Shown here piece by piece: positions 10,546 to 22,138 of a stretch of DNA of 51,739 nucleotides (positions within the stretch are counted from its first letter, which is position 1; every line of letters begins with the position of its first letter). Origin of the DNA: Amphimedon queenslandica (lineage: Eukaryota; Porifera; Demospongiae; Haplosclerida; Niphatidae). Location of the stretch: the NCBI RefSeq assembly GCF_000090795.2, contig NW_003546305.1, forward strand, positions 194,612-246,350. Direction: 5' to 3'. Made by a program: the position numbers and the translations under genes. Under the pieces are notes generated by a model, which ran no database searches, was not told the origin of the DNA, and saw nothing but the letters and a program-made list of their open reading frames with translations.

Positions 10546-11340
10546 ACTGTTCTATCAAGTGTGTGATTTTATTTTATGTAGAAAAACGAACAATTAATTA
10601 ATGTTATGATGATGCAATGACAATATGAACTTGACAACAACCTGGAAGATGGAATATAGCTACAAAAATGCAGGGAAGATGAACACTCTCAGCTCACAGC
10701 TTGTCAAACTAGGACTTGAGTCAAGATTAGTATTAATGTCACATGTCATCTGTATAGTAGATATTCTTTCAGCATATAAAATCAGTGCTGTTTCTCATCA
10801 CAGGCACATTTAGAAAGTGGAAAAAGGCGTGGCAAGGCTTGTGATGGCGTGAAAAATTCACTAGAATTTAAGCCACACCCATTTTTACTGCAGAGGAAAG
10901 ACATTTTTCTTCTACATAAACTACGGGCAGGGTCAAGATAATTTTAAGTATACAGGTACTTCTTACAACTTCTGATTGCTCCTTAAAGCACTGGAAACTA
11001 GTGAAATGATCAGGGGGTGACATAACTTTGTTAAGAGGCTTAGTACTAACGAAAGTGTCCATGATTGTAGTAATTTTCTCTGAGCCCAGCCATGAGGGGG
11101 GTGCTCAAGCCCCCTCAGTCCCCTCTTGGATACGCTAGTGCTTATCACTCTTGCTCTCGTGAATGCTGTAAAGTCATAACAATGATAATAATGAAGAAAA
11201 TTATTGCTTATATAAAATCAACAAGTATCACAATGGTAACTAAAGAAATACTTATATTACTAAAAAATCAACACAAACAAGAATATAAAAAATTTTAAAA
11301 GAAAAGATTAAGTAGGATTCTAGAGCAAATTTGTAAAAAA
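10546..11340. other. Non-genic stretch with a GC-rich repeat end
   Basis: No gene recognised. The part at 11075-11150, read on the minus strand, gives GGGGCTTGAGCACCCCCC followed by CTCATGGCTG and ctcagag. A closely similar block, GGGGCTTGAACACCCCC with CTCATGGCTG and atcagag, lies at 18389-18427 on the plus strand. They look like ends of one transposon family, possibly hAT-like, but no full element could be delimited. Confidence 0.5.
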
Positions 11341-11572
11341 AGTAATGAAAACAAGGACAGCAAGGATTCCAAACGACCAACGAAAATACAAAGTGAAAAT
11401 CCTACTCATGACGCAAATTCTACTCTACATTGCAAGATGATTCTTCATTTCTCAAATAATAACATTGAAAGTACAATTTAGAGTAGAATTTGCATCACGA
11501 GAATAATTTTTACTTCATATTTTCGTTGCTTATTTGGAATCCTACCTGTCCTTCAACCTTGTTTTTTCATTT
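11341..11572. repeat. Foldback MITE-like inverted repeat
   Basis: The arms 11341-11432 and 11478-11572 are near reverse complements. Both contain GGATTCCAAA, CAACGAAAATA and GCAAATTCTACTCTA. The loop is about 45 bp. No coding sequence is present. This is a small palindromic element of unknown class. Confidence 0.75.
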
Positions 11573-11589
11573 TTGATGCTCTTTTATCG

Positions 11590-12109
11590 TAAGTTTTTCA
11601 TTTGTGGAGGGTCATTTTCATCTGATTCATGAGTAATATCGGTGCTATAACAAACTCCTTTGTAGTTTTGATGTCCTGCTCCACCTCCCACTGACTGACA
11701 TGCTTCATTGTACGCATCAATCCCAGACTTTAACTTGTCTTATAAATTTCCATTATCGGAGCCTAGTTCTTTATTCTGTCAATCACTGCACAAACAGCTA
11801 ATACCAGTCTTTGTAGGGTTAAATAGTGTTTCAGCTAGTTGCACTTTATCCTCACAGCTGTCAAGAAATATTTTTCTTTCACGCCAGTGGTAGGCTGAAG
11901 AGACATGCCCTTTACGAAAAAGTTCTTAAAACTCTAGGCATGTGCTGACTCAATAGGATGATTAAGGTTAAATCTAAGTTGCAAAACAGTGAAAGGAGAG
12001 ACAAAAAACGGCATGTCCATAGCTTTTAATCAGTCTCTTTTTGTTCCAATTTCAACAGTTACTATAATTGTTGAAAGACATTCAGTTTTCTTTTGACAAA
12101 CATTATCAC
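11590..12109 (-). pseudogene. Unrecognised gene remnant, part downstream of Kolobok
   Basis: A minus-strand frame reads SCEDKVQLAETLFNPTKTGI then SCLCSD, a stop, and further DKLKSGIDAYNEACQSVGGG ending in STDITHESDENDPPQMKN. The amino-acid composition and length look like true coding rather than chance. Its upstream continuation appears to lie at 15774-16265, on the far side of Kolobok A, which would have split it at a TTAA-like site. I do not recognise the family. Scattered stops suggest decay. Confidence 0.45.
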
Positions 12110-12351
12110 TTCAAGGGTAACTGACATAATTTTTTGGGGTATCTTTTTATTGGCTTCATACATTTTTATATCAATTATAATAATGATATATCAATTATAA
12201 AAATGATATATTCTCAGTGGTACAAACAAAAATATTTTTTCACTGAGATATGAACTCCCAAAGTCTGCATATTTACTTCCTGCCATTTTACAACCTGCTT
12301 GTGGGCGTGGCTTGAAGTGATGTCATACAAGGCAAGGAAGTGACTTTGAGT

Positions 12352-12982
12352 ATGGCTGCTATTAGTAGTGAAGACACTGAACTGACAGAAGAGATCAATT
12401 CAGATGACATATTGCCCTATCAATTTGAACCTAGTCCTTCTGAAGATTCATCTTTAGAAGATGAACTTTCAGATGACAACACTTACAACACATTGCCTGA
12501 TAGTTCATAGTAAGCTTCTTGAGAAGTTATGAGGAGCACTGAGTTAAAATGTTACATAGGTGCTTATGTGGAAACTGTGATGTAATGGCCACAGCTAATA
12601 AATGCATTTGTTGCATTGAAAGTGATGAAATTAGAGAGAAAATGTCTGAACTTTCTAATCCTGTTGGTTGTATACTCTGCATCCAGGTTTTATTACAGTA
12701 TGCTTAGATGTTTGAGTCCTTCAAGTAGCCTACTTTCAATATTGACAACAGTATGGCAGGCTTACTGCATCTAATAATGAGTTAGGTTATCTACATATAG
12801 ACTTAACAGTATTCAATTTATTAAGGAAATACAGATACACAGGCTATTGGTAACTAGTACGGTGGTGTTTGGGCTTGTTGGGCAAATATTTCAGAATTTC
12901 TTCGCCATTTTGTGCGGATGCAAGAATTAGAAGAAGATTCCTATCTAGTACATATACAGAATTTACTGATCCTGAACTTTAA
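12352..12982 (+). pseudogene. P2X7-intracellular-domain-like protein carried by Kolobok A
   Basis: From the ATG at 12352 comes an acidic N-terminal exon (MAAISSEDTELTEEINSDD and on to SLEDELSDD), followed by a likely short intron starting gtaagc at 12512. The next segment has RCLCGNCDVMATANKCICC near 12558, then GCILCIQ. After a frame change come PGFITVCLDV, a stop, VLQVAYFQY, a stop, RKYRYTGYW, LVRWCLGLLGKYFRI and ARIRRRFLSSTYTEF, ending DPEL-stop at 12980. The spacing of CxCxxC, CxCC, the VLQ-x-AY segment, the RY-x-GY segment and the final RIR-x-F...Y-x-F matches the cysteine-rich C-terminal ballast domain of P2X7 receptors and its invertebrate relatives. There is no channel domain. It is convergent with the transposase (27 bp between stops). 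Role in transposition or as cargo is unknown. Confidence 0.75.
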
Positions 12983-13009
12983 TGATATTAAAACTTGAAT
13001 GATAATCAG

Positions 13010-15523
13010 TTATATTTCACAAAATATACTTCTGTGTACATCTATGGCTTCTAGCCTGTCTGGATATTCGTATGAACTGCAAAGGGATGGAGCATTGTTG
13101 CCATCAAACAGGACTAAATCATGAGGAACACCGTTAAGGATACGTAAGACCTCTTGTGTTAGTTCATCTACATAATCTGAAAGATGTATTGGTGTTATAC
13201 AATTTTTAATTATTTTTAGTTCTTACTATAAGTAGACTGGGTTGCAATTTTTTTAACAAGATGTTCTCGGTGTCTATTTTTTGAAAAACTTATAGAATAC
13301 CTTGCCTTGCCATTTTAGTTTGTACTTGCAAATTGTTAGCATTTTTGTTAAAATGCAGAGCAGCTAGTCACAATAGAAATTTGATAATAAAACTTGTGTA
13401 CCATCTGGTGATTCTACTTATATCCCTTCCAAGCATGCCATGGTAACAGAATGCAGTGGATTTTGGCATGAAATGAATTAGAAGACTGTGAAATGCCTCC
13501 AAATTGGACGTTTGGTACAAGGGCAACCACTGGCGTATGTCATTGCACAATTGAGTTTCTTGCTGTAAAGCACTGACTTTTTCACTCACTATAGTATCTA
13601 AACTCATTGCATTAAGTACTATGTTCATTATGTCATGTAATCTTAAGTGGTTTTAGCCATTACTTTTATCTTGCTATAGTTCCATGAGCACTTTTTTTGA
13701 AAGTTCCAGCATGAGTGTGCTTATTGTGCATCTGGTTGACAACAGAAATCCCTTCATCTTTTATTAAATCAGGAGATGCACTTTGTGAGGATATTGCACA
13801 CCAATAGAAGTGGTTGACAATGTTCTTACTCCATCCTCAAATCTCTTCACAAACCTTCCGTTTAGCTAACGCTTGCAATTTCTTCTGAACTCCTAAGTAT
13901 AAGATTTATAAGTAACATAATATACCTTTTGCAACATGCCTTACATCAAAATAGTGTTACATTAGGTAAAATTTTGCTGATTCATTTTGCTATCTGTCCA
14001 TGACGGTCTGTAACTAATACATTAATGCCAAGTCCATAGTCTGTAGTCTTCTTGACACTCCTCACTTGGCCTTCTTTCTCCATATGGTAACTTTCATTTA
14101 CCTCATGATTCTAAATTTAATATTATGCATATACTATGTTATATGTGAACAGTACCTGTACCAGTTGGATATCCAAAATAATGTTCTGATATAATTTCAT
14201 TAATGTGTACGACCCATATTCGGCAGTGTCCTGGGCTATCGGCTCTTCCATCACCACCTAAAACAAGAGCTGTTTGATTGCTTAAAAACTGTAGAAAAAA
14301 TGCCTGCTGAAAGACAAAAAATTGCTGGCAGTAAATAAAAATCTTGATGACGAGAAAAGGTTCTTGATGTTATGGTAGAGCAGCCAAAGTGATTAAGCAT
14401 GCCTAGTGCTTGCTCAGGAAGTGAACCACTGAAAAGAATTGCTGCTGACAGTAAAATATTACCAGCGGGTATCTCTTTGATAAAAGGTTGACTATCCCAA
14501 GTATTGACAGCCTCACAGGTATCGCAACTTTGTGTTATACGAATGAAAGTTCCACATACATATTTTGTAATGTTAGAACAAGGAGAATGACAGTAAAGGC
14601 AATACTCAAAATGTGACAACAGACGTTCTTCAAAAACAATATATTTGACATGTCATTCTGTTGTTGAGCTACAAAACATGATAAACAAATCACATTTCAC
14701 AATGGCACTTACCTGGAGCTGTTCTTGCATTTGACTTCTTCAATTTCGTTAGTTCTAGATGAGTTTTTAGATACTGGTAAGTCATCTAAGTCACTATAAG
14801 CCTTGGGATCTTGTACAACTAAGTCGTTAGATAAAAGGTCACACTGTATTCCATCATCAATGCGAGTAATGTCACTAGTCTGCTAACCTACAAGTGTTAA
14901 TAGTTTCATTAGTATATTACGAATTAAAATATTTTCGTAAAACCTTTAGATCGTTTATAAGTGTGAGTTTCAACATTTGCATCTCTTACAATAAATTGTA
15001 CTTGAGTACCGATGGTCTATTCATTATCATCACTTTGATCAATGCTAACTTGGTGGTTTTTAGTCACTTCTGAAATATTATCATCATCATCATGGTCTTC
15101 GTCTCAGTCGTGATCTAAACAGCTTACCTACTTAATATATTATGAAAGTAATCATGCTAGTTATGCAACTTGTTTATCCTAATCTGCTCCCTCTCCTCAT
15201 ATGCCTTCCTCTTTGGCCTTGAGACATTATGATCATTATGCTGAGTTCTTTTGAATATGGTTGGGATTGCATTTTCCTTTAACTATTTTCTCTTTATTTC
15301 CAGATTTCTTGCCAAGCTCAAACCCTTCTTTAAAACAATCCTGACCAAAGTGATTACAACACAAAAGACTATTAGCAGTTGGTCCACTCCAATTGTCCAT
15401 AGTTCTCTTGACCTGAGATATTCATTTCCTCTTTTAACTTATGTCTTTAGGAAAGTAATAGTTGGTTATGCCCTTAACAGTAGTAGTATTGCTACAACCA
15501 TAGGCTACACAGTAATTTGGCAT
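13010..15523 (-). pseudogene. Kolobok transposase with N-terminal THAP zinc finger
   Basis: The ATG at 15523 opens MPNYCVAYGCSNTTT, then FPKD, W, and LCCNHFGQDCF, the C2CH layout of a THAP domain (DNA binding). Acidic linker exons follow at 15130-14720. The core then reads CLYCHSPCSN, CDTCEAVNTWDSQPFIKEIP, AGNILLSAAILFSGSLPEQ and VLGGDGRADSPGHC, which probably holds the first catalytic Asp. Next come NHEVNESYHMEKEG, NVLVTDRHGQIAK (second Asp region), VNHFYWCAISS, HNKHTH and LYQTSNLEAFHSLL with GMLGR, the probable Glu region. The C-terminus reads LCSSYEYPDRLEAIDVH and ends at 13010. Introns are probable and several stops and frameshifts exist. The family assignment rests on THAP plus TTAA ends plus recalled Kolobok-like motifs. 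Confidence 0.8.
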
Positions 15524-15773
15524 TTCATTCTGACTGTTCTCTGCTTGCAAAACTACTGCATGTTTGCTTCTTTGCCTTATATGACATCACACAAAGCTGC
15601 GCCCACAAGCAGGATGTACAATGGCAGGAAGTAAAAATGCAGACTTTGGGAGCTCATATCTCAGTAAAAATTTTTTTAGCTTGTACCACTGAGAATATAT
15701 TATTATTATGATTGAAAGATTGTGATAAGCCAAGAAAAAAATATCCCAAAAAATCATGTCAGTTACCCTTTAA

Positions 15774-16265
15774 GACAAATCAAGTATTTTAGCTCTTCCG
15801 AATGCTGACTCTTGCTTCTGAAATAAAGGCTTTTTCTCATGCTGGCAATGCATATTTAGTATCGTATAGATTGTGTTCCATCATTTTCTGAAGCAACAAC
15901 TTAGCAGTCTCTACTGTTGTTGCATTGATTCTGACTGTCGCCTAAAGAGCATGTTTTAGTACTTCATAAAATCTTCCGAATGGAGGGAATTGTAGTAAGT
16001 ATTTACGTAACTTTATTGATCATTTGGGGAAACAAACTTTTCAGAAATGAATTAAGACTTTGGCATGACTTATCAGTATTAATAGCAACTTTACAAATAG
16101 AGAGATTGATAAGACAGAGAGAGAAATCAATAAAAAATTAAATCCATATAGGTATCACACATGAACAAGTTACCTTATAATGCTTTGGCTCAAGTATGAG
16201 TTTCAACAGTACACATAGCATCAAGAGGAACCTTACTGCCGAGTTCATGTTCTACACTGAAATAA
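15774..16265 (-). pseudogene. Unrecognised gene remnant, part upstream of Kolobok
   Basis: The minus-strand frame has HELGSKVPLDAMCTVETHT near 16240 followed by a possible donor (gtaact). A later exon reads ATVRINATTVETAKLLLQKM, then MEHNLYDTKYALPA and EKAFISEARVSIRKS, up to the TTAA beside Kolobok A. The other half is at 11590-12109. Stops interrupt it. Function unknown. The coding-like composition and the position on both sides of the insertion are the only support for joining the halves. Confidence 0.4.
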
Positions 16266-16269
16266 ATTT

Positions 16270-18540
16270 GATTTTAAGTTCCATGGTAGTTAACCTTTGA
16301 TAATAGAAGTGCTTTCAGTACAAAAAGCAAAAGAATCACAAATCACTGTCTCATTTGTTGTTAAACTGGAGCTCAAAGTACTTGTATTACTGACATTAAA
16401 GTAGTCCTTTTCACCTCCATAAAGAAATTGATCATGATCAATGAGCCAAATAAATACTAGCCTTTATAGATACAATTATCAGATTTGTGGCTGATATGTA
16501 CATTTGGATGAGTCAATTGAGATAAAAAGGTTCGTATCTTGAATAACACCAGAGTCTATTTCTGAGGCTCTCAATTTTCTCAATTGGGGCATTGCGCCCT
16601 AAAAACTTAACACAGGAATAGCACAATGCTTCATATAGCACTGAGCTATAGTTAGTTGAGAAAAATGCATAGGTGCTTTAAAAAAACAATAAGCACACCT
16701 GAAAAGTATATATCTACAGTTTTGGAATCTGCAATTGTTCAAAATACCTGCATAACAAAAATTCCACAGTCTTTTCCATTCATTTGCTGAGGAAGATGCT
16801 ATTTCATAATTTACAATTCACATAATACACATAAGACATCGATGTAACTTTTTATACACAAAAATTTCTCTCTCCCTAATTAAGAACTTCGCTTCATATT
16901 TTCTCTGCCTCAAAATGAAGAAAATTTCTATGAAGTCATTCAAAACTTCATGATGATTTGTTATATAGTATTATCATATGCGTGGTTCTGTAAAATACGT
17001 ACACATTATGGGTAACAATTTATCGTACTGAGTAGATGATTTTGCTCTGTTATCTAATACCTGTATGATATACTGTAAGTCGGTAAATATTCACATCTGC
17101 AATTATTTGCGGTCATAAAAAATTTAATTAAAACCATGAAAACTGTTAGAGCGTTGCTAATAAGACCACGTGTTTAGTGTTCAGCTATTCATCTTTTTTT
17201 AGAAGCTATAGTGGAGCCATTCACCAATAGTGAGTCCTTCTCTATCTGTCAACTTCTTGTATGGACGGCTACCTCAAAGCTCTTTCAGCCTCTTTGCTGC
17301 AAATTGTTGCTGGTCTGCGTGCTGGTGATAATAAACCACGCCCCAAGTCAATAAACACTAACTAGATTTGGTGGAGAGTCCCAAAATACGGTGAGGCACT
17401 AGTTCTGAAAATAACCATTAAAGCAGCTCCAAAGAGCCCAAGGCTTAGTAACACAAAAGCACCAACAGCTAAAGAACACGGCAGCAAGGTGCTTGTCTTT
17501 ACTATCATGCCGTTATCAATTAAAATAAGACCTTAGTTTCAATGGTTTTTAATTAAAATTTTTTTATGATCACAAATATCAGCTCTTACAACATTTTGAA
17601 AAAAGAATTGGGCGACACATGCATACATGCCAATAATTGTGACCATAATTGACAAAAGGTACCTTATGGCAGATTTTTAACATCATTATTATGATAAGAA
17701 ATATCAACCTAGTAGTGATCTGTTAGTCAAAAATTGTTTCTAAAGGTTAGATAGTAACTTTTTGCATCATCTGGAGTAATTATATGATAAATGGAGCTCA
17801 GGAAGTTAGATTTTTAGGCTATAACACCAATTTTCCTATCCGCCATAAGGTTACCTTTTGTCAATTATGGTCACAATTAATTAAAAATAACATACTCTCC
17901 TATTTTTCCAGTAAAGTTTTGCTTCTTTTGACCACCATTCCTCATTTTTTCCAGCAATTGACTTGACAAAAATAACATTGCTGCCATATCACTGTTAAGA
18001 AAATGTTCAAAAGAAAACAAAAATAAATTCATTAGCACAGTAAGTAAATGGAACTGACCTTTTTATGCTTCACAAGTAACAAAGTAATTGTACTAACCCT
18101 CACCCTATAAGTATAAAATGATAAACACATAGCTAGGCAACATACAAGTCATTTTACAAAATCAGTTATCCATTGTCCATTCTTAATTTGAGCAACCTTT
18201 TCTTTTATAGAAGACACTTTGCAAGCATGCTTCTTAAACTCCGCCCACAGCCAGCCCATGCAATTATGATCACGTGACGCCAAGATAGCAAAGTTCTAAG
18301 TTGCAAGTGGTTCCAAAGACAAAATTTGCCCTCTAAGGACCAGCACTGCAACAACATGGCGGGTTTTAGAGGCGTTCCCTGTGGGGCTAAAAGGGGCTTG
18401 AACACCCCCTCATGGCTGTGATCAGAGATTTATAAGCTCTGGTGTCTCATGTCACTTCTAAGTGTCTTGAGATAGTGCTTCAACACACTTGACAATCGTT
18501 TCAGCCTCAACTTCAGCTGTTTTCAGTGCTTTAAAGGCAA
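16270..18540. other. Long stretch without recognised gene; small inverted repeat
   Basis: No convincing coding region was found. The arms 17634-17671 and 17842-17879 are reverse complements (taattgtgaccataattgac followed by aaaaggtaccttatggc), enclosing about 170 bp: a MITE-like palindrome of unknown class. At 18389-18427 lies the GC-rich repeat end that is also present inverted at 11075-11150. Confidence 0.55.
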
Positions 18541-18547
18541 TATGAAG

Positions 18548-18696
18548 CACACGCCCTGACAGGATGTAAAATGGCAGGAAGCAAAATGAGCAACTTTGAA
18601 GGCTCATATCTCTACTTTCCATACAGCATTTTTATAATCATATGATCATGTTAGTTAAATAAAAGAAATACCCCCAAAAATCATGTCAGTTACACT
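18548..18696. repeat. Orphan Kolobok terminal repeat
   Basis: The block has ggatgtaaaatggcaggaag, then gaaggctcatatctc, and ends cccccaaaaatcatgtcagt with tacact followed by ttaa at 18697-18700. It matches the right ends of Kolobok A and MITE C. A left partner was not found between 15.8 and 18.5 kb, so it is a truncated copy. Confidence 0.7.
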
Positions 18697-18700
18697 TTAA

Positions 18701-19458
18701 GGTAATATATTGCATAACACAGCAAACAAGCAGCTAAAGATTCGTAATCCAATTATAAACTTGCCAATTATTAATAGAGGTGTGGTTTCTTTACCTATAA
18801 AATGGCCTTAGCATGACATGTGACTAAAGAAGCTCAAGTTTTTTTCTTCTCATGAGGGATTTATGATAAAAAAGATGGCACAATACTGTTGCATAGATAG
18901 ATGTCAGTTAGTTGACACAGATTAGTACCTCTAGCCAACCATATTTCTGCTCCAGCCCTTCTCAAAGCTGGCCGAGATGAAGCTTCATGGCTCTATGTTG
19001 CAAGCAAGAGTTAAGAAATTCTACACATTTTAATACAATAGAAGATAATATTCTACTGGATAATGGTTTCATCAATGTCGAAAGTGTCAGCACATTTGCT
19101 GTATTTTTGATTAGTTTTTTTGACTTTCTAAGCTTCTCCCTGGCCCTGTCACTAGACATTAATAGATGATAAAGAAATACTTTTACCAGCTGTAAAGAAA
19201 GATCTAAAAGCTTTGAGTATGCATTTTGAAAGTTATATATTTTTAGAAAGAACGGACAGAATGAATGACAGACAGACAACCAAACTACATAATACCCGCC
19301 TACGCAGCAAATTCAATCAGTTTTTGTGATGCATAAATAAGCTTCAAGTTACATACTAGTCATTTGCAAGAAGTTGGTGCTTGCCAATATCATGCTTCAA
19401 AAACTTTTTTCTCCCAAAAAGTACTCATTCTGTAAATATGTCTTATTTTAATGTGAAG
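18701..19458. other. Stretch without recognised gene
   Basis: AT-rich sequence between the orphan Kolobok end and the hAT-2 terminus. Two overlapping short open frames at 18962-19279, one on each strand, show no recognisable motif. Confidence 0.5.
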
Positions 19459-19476
19459 CAGGGGCAGATCTGAACC
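19459..19476 (+). repeat. Probable 5' terminus of hAT-2
   Basis: The sequence CAGGGGCAGATCTGAACC has the CAGGGGCRGATC form common at ends of hAT elements with ZMYM1-like transposases. It precedes the start codon of the split hAT-2 gene by about 240 bp. No matching 3' end was found after 34330. Confidence 0.5.
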
Positions 19477-19699
19477 TCGTCAGCCCAGGTTTTCGCCTGG
19501 TCATTTCTTTCTAAGATATTGAGATTCATATTTTGATAATGAGATTCATGCATCTTTCAAAATAAACTTGTGTGTGTGGTTATCATGGCTTCTTTAATCT
19601 TTGGTTATTCAAATAAATTAATTATAAAACCACATAACATGTGCACTGAAAAAAAGGACAATAAATAAGCAGCTGTCTCTTTTTAACTATAACTTTAAA

Positions 19700-19759
19700 A
19701 TGCTCAAACTATCTTCTCCAATATGCAGTGGAACAGTACAGGTAGAAGTGGAGCCTGAG
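19700..19759 (+). pseudogene. hAT-2 (ZMYM1-like) transposase, first fragment
   Basis: An ATG at 19700 opens MLKLSSPICSGTVQVEVEPE, which ends exactly at the 7-bp TSD gcctgag of element B. The frame resumes at 22593 after the insertion. Taking out element B with one TSD keeps this frame open without a break, which identifies the segment as the N-terminus of the same gene. Confidence 0.6.
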
Positions 19760-20033
19760 CATAGATAATAGAGTAAAGGAAAGTGATTGGAAACTCCTGT
19801 TAGAGGCTGGAAATGCTAGTTACACTCTAGTCTACGGTATATAATTTACATTTTGAAAACTTTCTGTATAAATACATTGATCTAAATGAGTGGTGCATAG
19901 TGGTAGTAGTCTAGTAGTGAGCTGTGCTTAGTTTTGTGTATCTCTACAAAGACTTTTCTTTTTCTTTAGGGTTGTTTTTTTCTGAAGTTTGTACTGCTCC
20001 ATAATTTTGTTAGTGTCAGAAAATATTCTGAAA

Positions 20034-21290
20034 TTAATATACTCCTGAAGCAGCAGATCTATAAGTATAGCCATTAGCTCGTCTGCACTCCTGAGTTACT
20101 CCCAAGAACATGTTATTGACTTGTTTGATTTCAAGTGAGTTATAACTTTGTTTTTGTCTATTTGTAGTCAACTCATCTAATTCTTCTAGCATCCTCTTGA
20201 TCTCTTTTTCTAAGTTTATCATAAAGTTGTAAAATTTATTTGTGCAGCACGTGAGTTCTCCCCTATTGATAGCATTAAACCAGTCCTTTGATTTTATGTA
20301 TAGCTCATCATTTGTTTCATCGTCTTCTACTGTCTCATCTGTCTCATGAAAACTTTCCAGTATCAATAACAAGCCGTGAGTGTATTTGGGATGACTGCCA
20401 ATTTTTGAATTGATTTTTTTAGTGAGATTTTTAATAAAATATCCACCAACATACCACATTGCCTTTCTTTCATCATCTGTTACTGGTTCAGTGGACCTAG
20501 ATATATCCACTACACCACGAACAGGGTAAGCTTTTTTCCATAAATTCGTAAACATGTTGTATGTTGTGTAGAAAGAGAAGAGAGGTGATGCATTTGTTAC
20601 ACCAGCCTCCAGATGAACAGATTTCCAAAACTGGACGTACAATTCACAACAGATGTAGGTGAATCGACTCCAGACTTGCTCTCTAATATGACCATTAGCA
20701 GGAGGTGCAGATGTCTACATTTAAAACAGAGATTTTAAATAGGCATCATATAGATTAGACTGGGTATGGGTTTTAGATATCCAATCCAATATTTTTGTAG
20801 CTGCATCTTGTGCTTTTTGAATAGCACTTGTTTCCTGAACAAACCCTTTATCCTTCATCAACTGTTCCAGTGTACCTATTATGTATTATAGTTATTAATA
20901 AAAATTATTATTGTGAAGTAGCTGACCTTGCATCTTTGTTGCACTAAAATGAACATTATTTTCCAACTCTTGATCGCTATCTTTCCTTAGTCTCTTTCTT
21001 TTGCGTGGTAATAACCCTGATATAATAGTAATACTGGCAGATTCGTTTCCTCGTGTATTTCCTTTATAGGTTTTGGCACGAATTGAATCCACCATTCGCA
21101 GAGCTTGATTGTTCTTAAGAAACTCTGCCACTGTAGGATTTTCATCCAGAGTTCATTTCAGAGTCAAATGTTATGGTGTTAGCTTTCTGTGCTTTTAGTA
21201 ACTGGCAAATTATTGTTTCTGCTTCTTTAAGTTTCACTTTTAAGTGTTTAACTTCAGTTGGAAGATAATCATGGGAAAGATGACAATAAT
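20034..21290 (-). CDS. Transposase-like gene of element B
   Basis: Upstream is a coiled-coil stretch (LPTEVKHLKVKLKEAETII, about 21270-21210) and then TVAEFLKNNQALRMVDSIRA with a basic RKRKRLRK patch, ending at a donor near 20926. An exon from 20875 starts with a TLEQLMKDKGFVQ-like frame. The last exon, beginning near 20716 after an acceptor, runs to 20034. It includes REQVWSRFTYICCELYVQFW, DDERKAMWYVGGYFIKNLTK and DWFNAINRGELTCCTNKFY, ending ECRRANGYTYRSAASGVY. I recall similar C-terminal regions, with a Y-x-x-GY segment then W...RGGL, in uncharacterised sponge and cnidarian repeat proteins. It sits inside the TIRs of element B and is the only coding candidate there, so a transposase role is inferred. 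The last exon is intact over 200 codons. Confidence 0.6.
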
Positions 21291-21758
21291 TAGTGTATGG
21301 TCATGAGGACTGCTTCTTCTGGATGTGTGTTTTGCCTATTTATGAGTGCCCTTAGTGTGTTACGCTACTGGAAACACTCATGACATCTAACATTGAATGA
21401 ACCAACAGAGACAATAAACATGTCTAATGGTTTCAAAGGGATATTCTTCTAACTCAGCAATGGCCTGCCCTATAAATATACAAATTATTTTAATACTTGT
21501 ATAGTATTTGTAAAATTAAACCTTACCACTTTGGTTGAGCATCCTTTCTCCTTAAAAACGTATTAATTCAATAAACTTTTCATCACTGCTTCCTTGACAA
21601 ACTTTCGCATTGCTAATGCTTTTTAGTGTTTTTATTAATGTGTCTTTATTGTGTAGTACAGGATGTAAATGAAGAATAATACTGTTGTTAACTGCTGTAT
21701 TACATGTGTTCACTGTGTATGTGAGAGATGCATTAATTGTCAGACTGTGATAAATATT

Positions 21759-21803
21759 NNNNNNNNNNNNNNNNNNNNNNNNNNNNNNNNNNNNNNNNNN
21801 NNN
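21759..21803. other. Assembly gap (45 N)
   Basis: Undetermined bases next to the left arm of an inverted repeat, a structure that often breaks assemblies. Confidence 0.99.
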
Positions 21804-21817
21804 GGCTTTTATTAAAT

Positions 21818-22138
21818 GTATGTATGCAGCCCATCTACAGTTAAAAAATATTGTAAATTATAAACTACCTTGTTCCTGTAATATCAACTATGCTTATTAT
21901 TAATGTGTAGTCATTGTACTTTGTTCAAGGTAAGTTTAAACCCTTTCAAAATAAATCCCATCATAGAAGTGTACCTGAAAACAAGGCTCATTTAATGGGC
22001 CTTGTTTTGAAAGGGTTTAAACTTACCTCAAACAAAGTACAATGACTACACATTAATAATAAGCATAGTTGATATAAAAGTAAAAGGTTGTTTATAATTT
22101 ACAATGTTTTCAAACTTCAGATGGGCTGCATACATCCA
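21818..22138. repeat. Inverted repeat beside the N gap
   Basis: Arms of about 125 bp, 21818-21945 and 22003-22138, are reverse complements with few differences. Both contain tatgcagcccatct, a stretch with atgcttattattaatgtg, and gtttaaaccctttcaaaa. The centre holds a further small palindrome around aaggcycattaaatgrgcctt. It is either a foldback insertion within element B or an assembly artefact near the gap. Confidence 0.7.

Larger units (their letters stand above)
12114..15769 (-). mobile_element. Kolobok A, autonomous-type TTAA element
   Basis: Both ends read inward start AGGGTAACTGACAT followed by ATTTTTTGGG. The inverted repeats extend over roughly 200 bp each (12114-12340 and 15560-15769), including gcttgtgggcg and tgacatcac-like blocks. 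The element is flanked by ttca (12110-12113) on the left and ttaa (15770-15773) on the right, matching the TTAA target of Kolobok with one mutation. It carries a THAP-type transposase on the minus strand and a second, convergent plus-strand gene. Related ends occur at 18548-18696 and in MITE C (41357-42041). Confidence 0.85.

Noticed and set aside
12352..12982. Reading the gene as a P2X receptor
   Set aside because: Only the intracellular cysteine-rich domain is present; no channel ectodomain or transmembrane segments were found nearby.
15251..15634. 127-codon open frame on the plus strand
   Set aside because: The opposite strand reads as the THAP domain of the Kolobok transposase with conserved Cys and His, so this frame is an antisense shadow.
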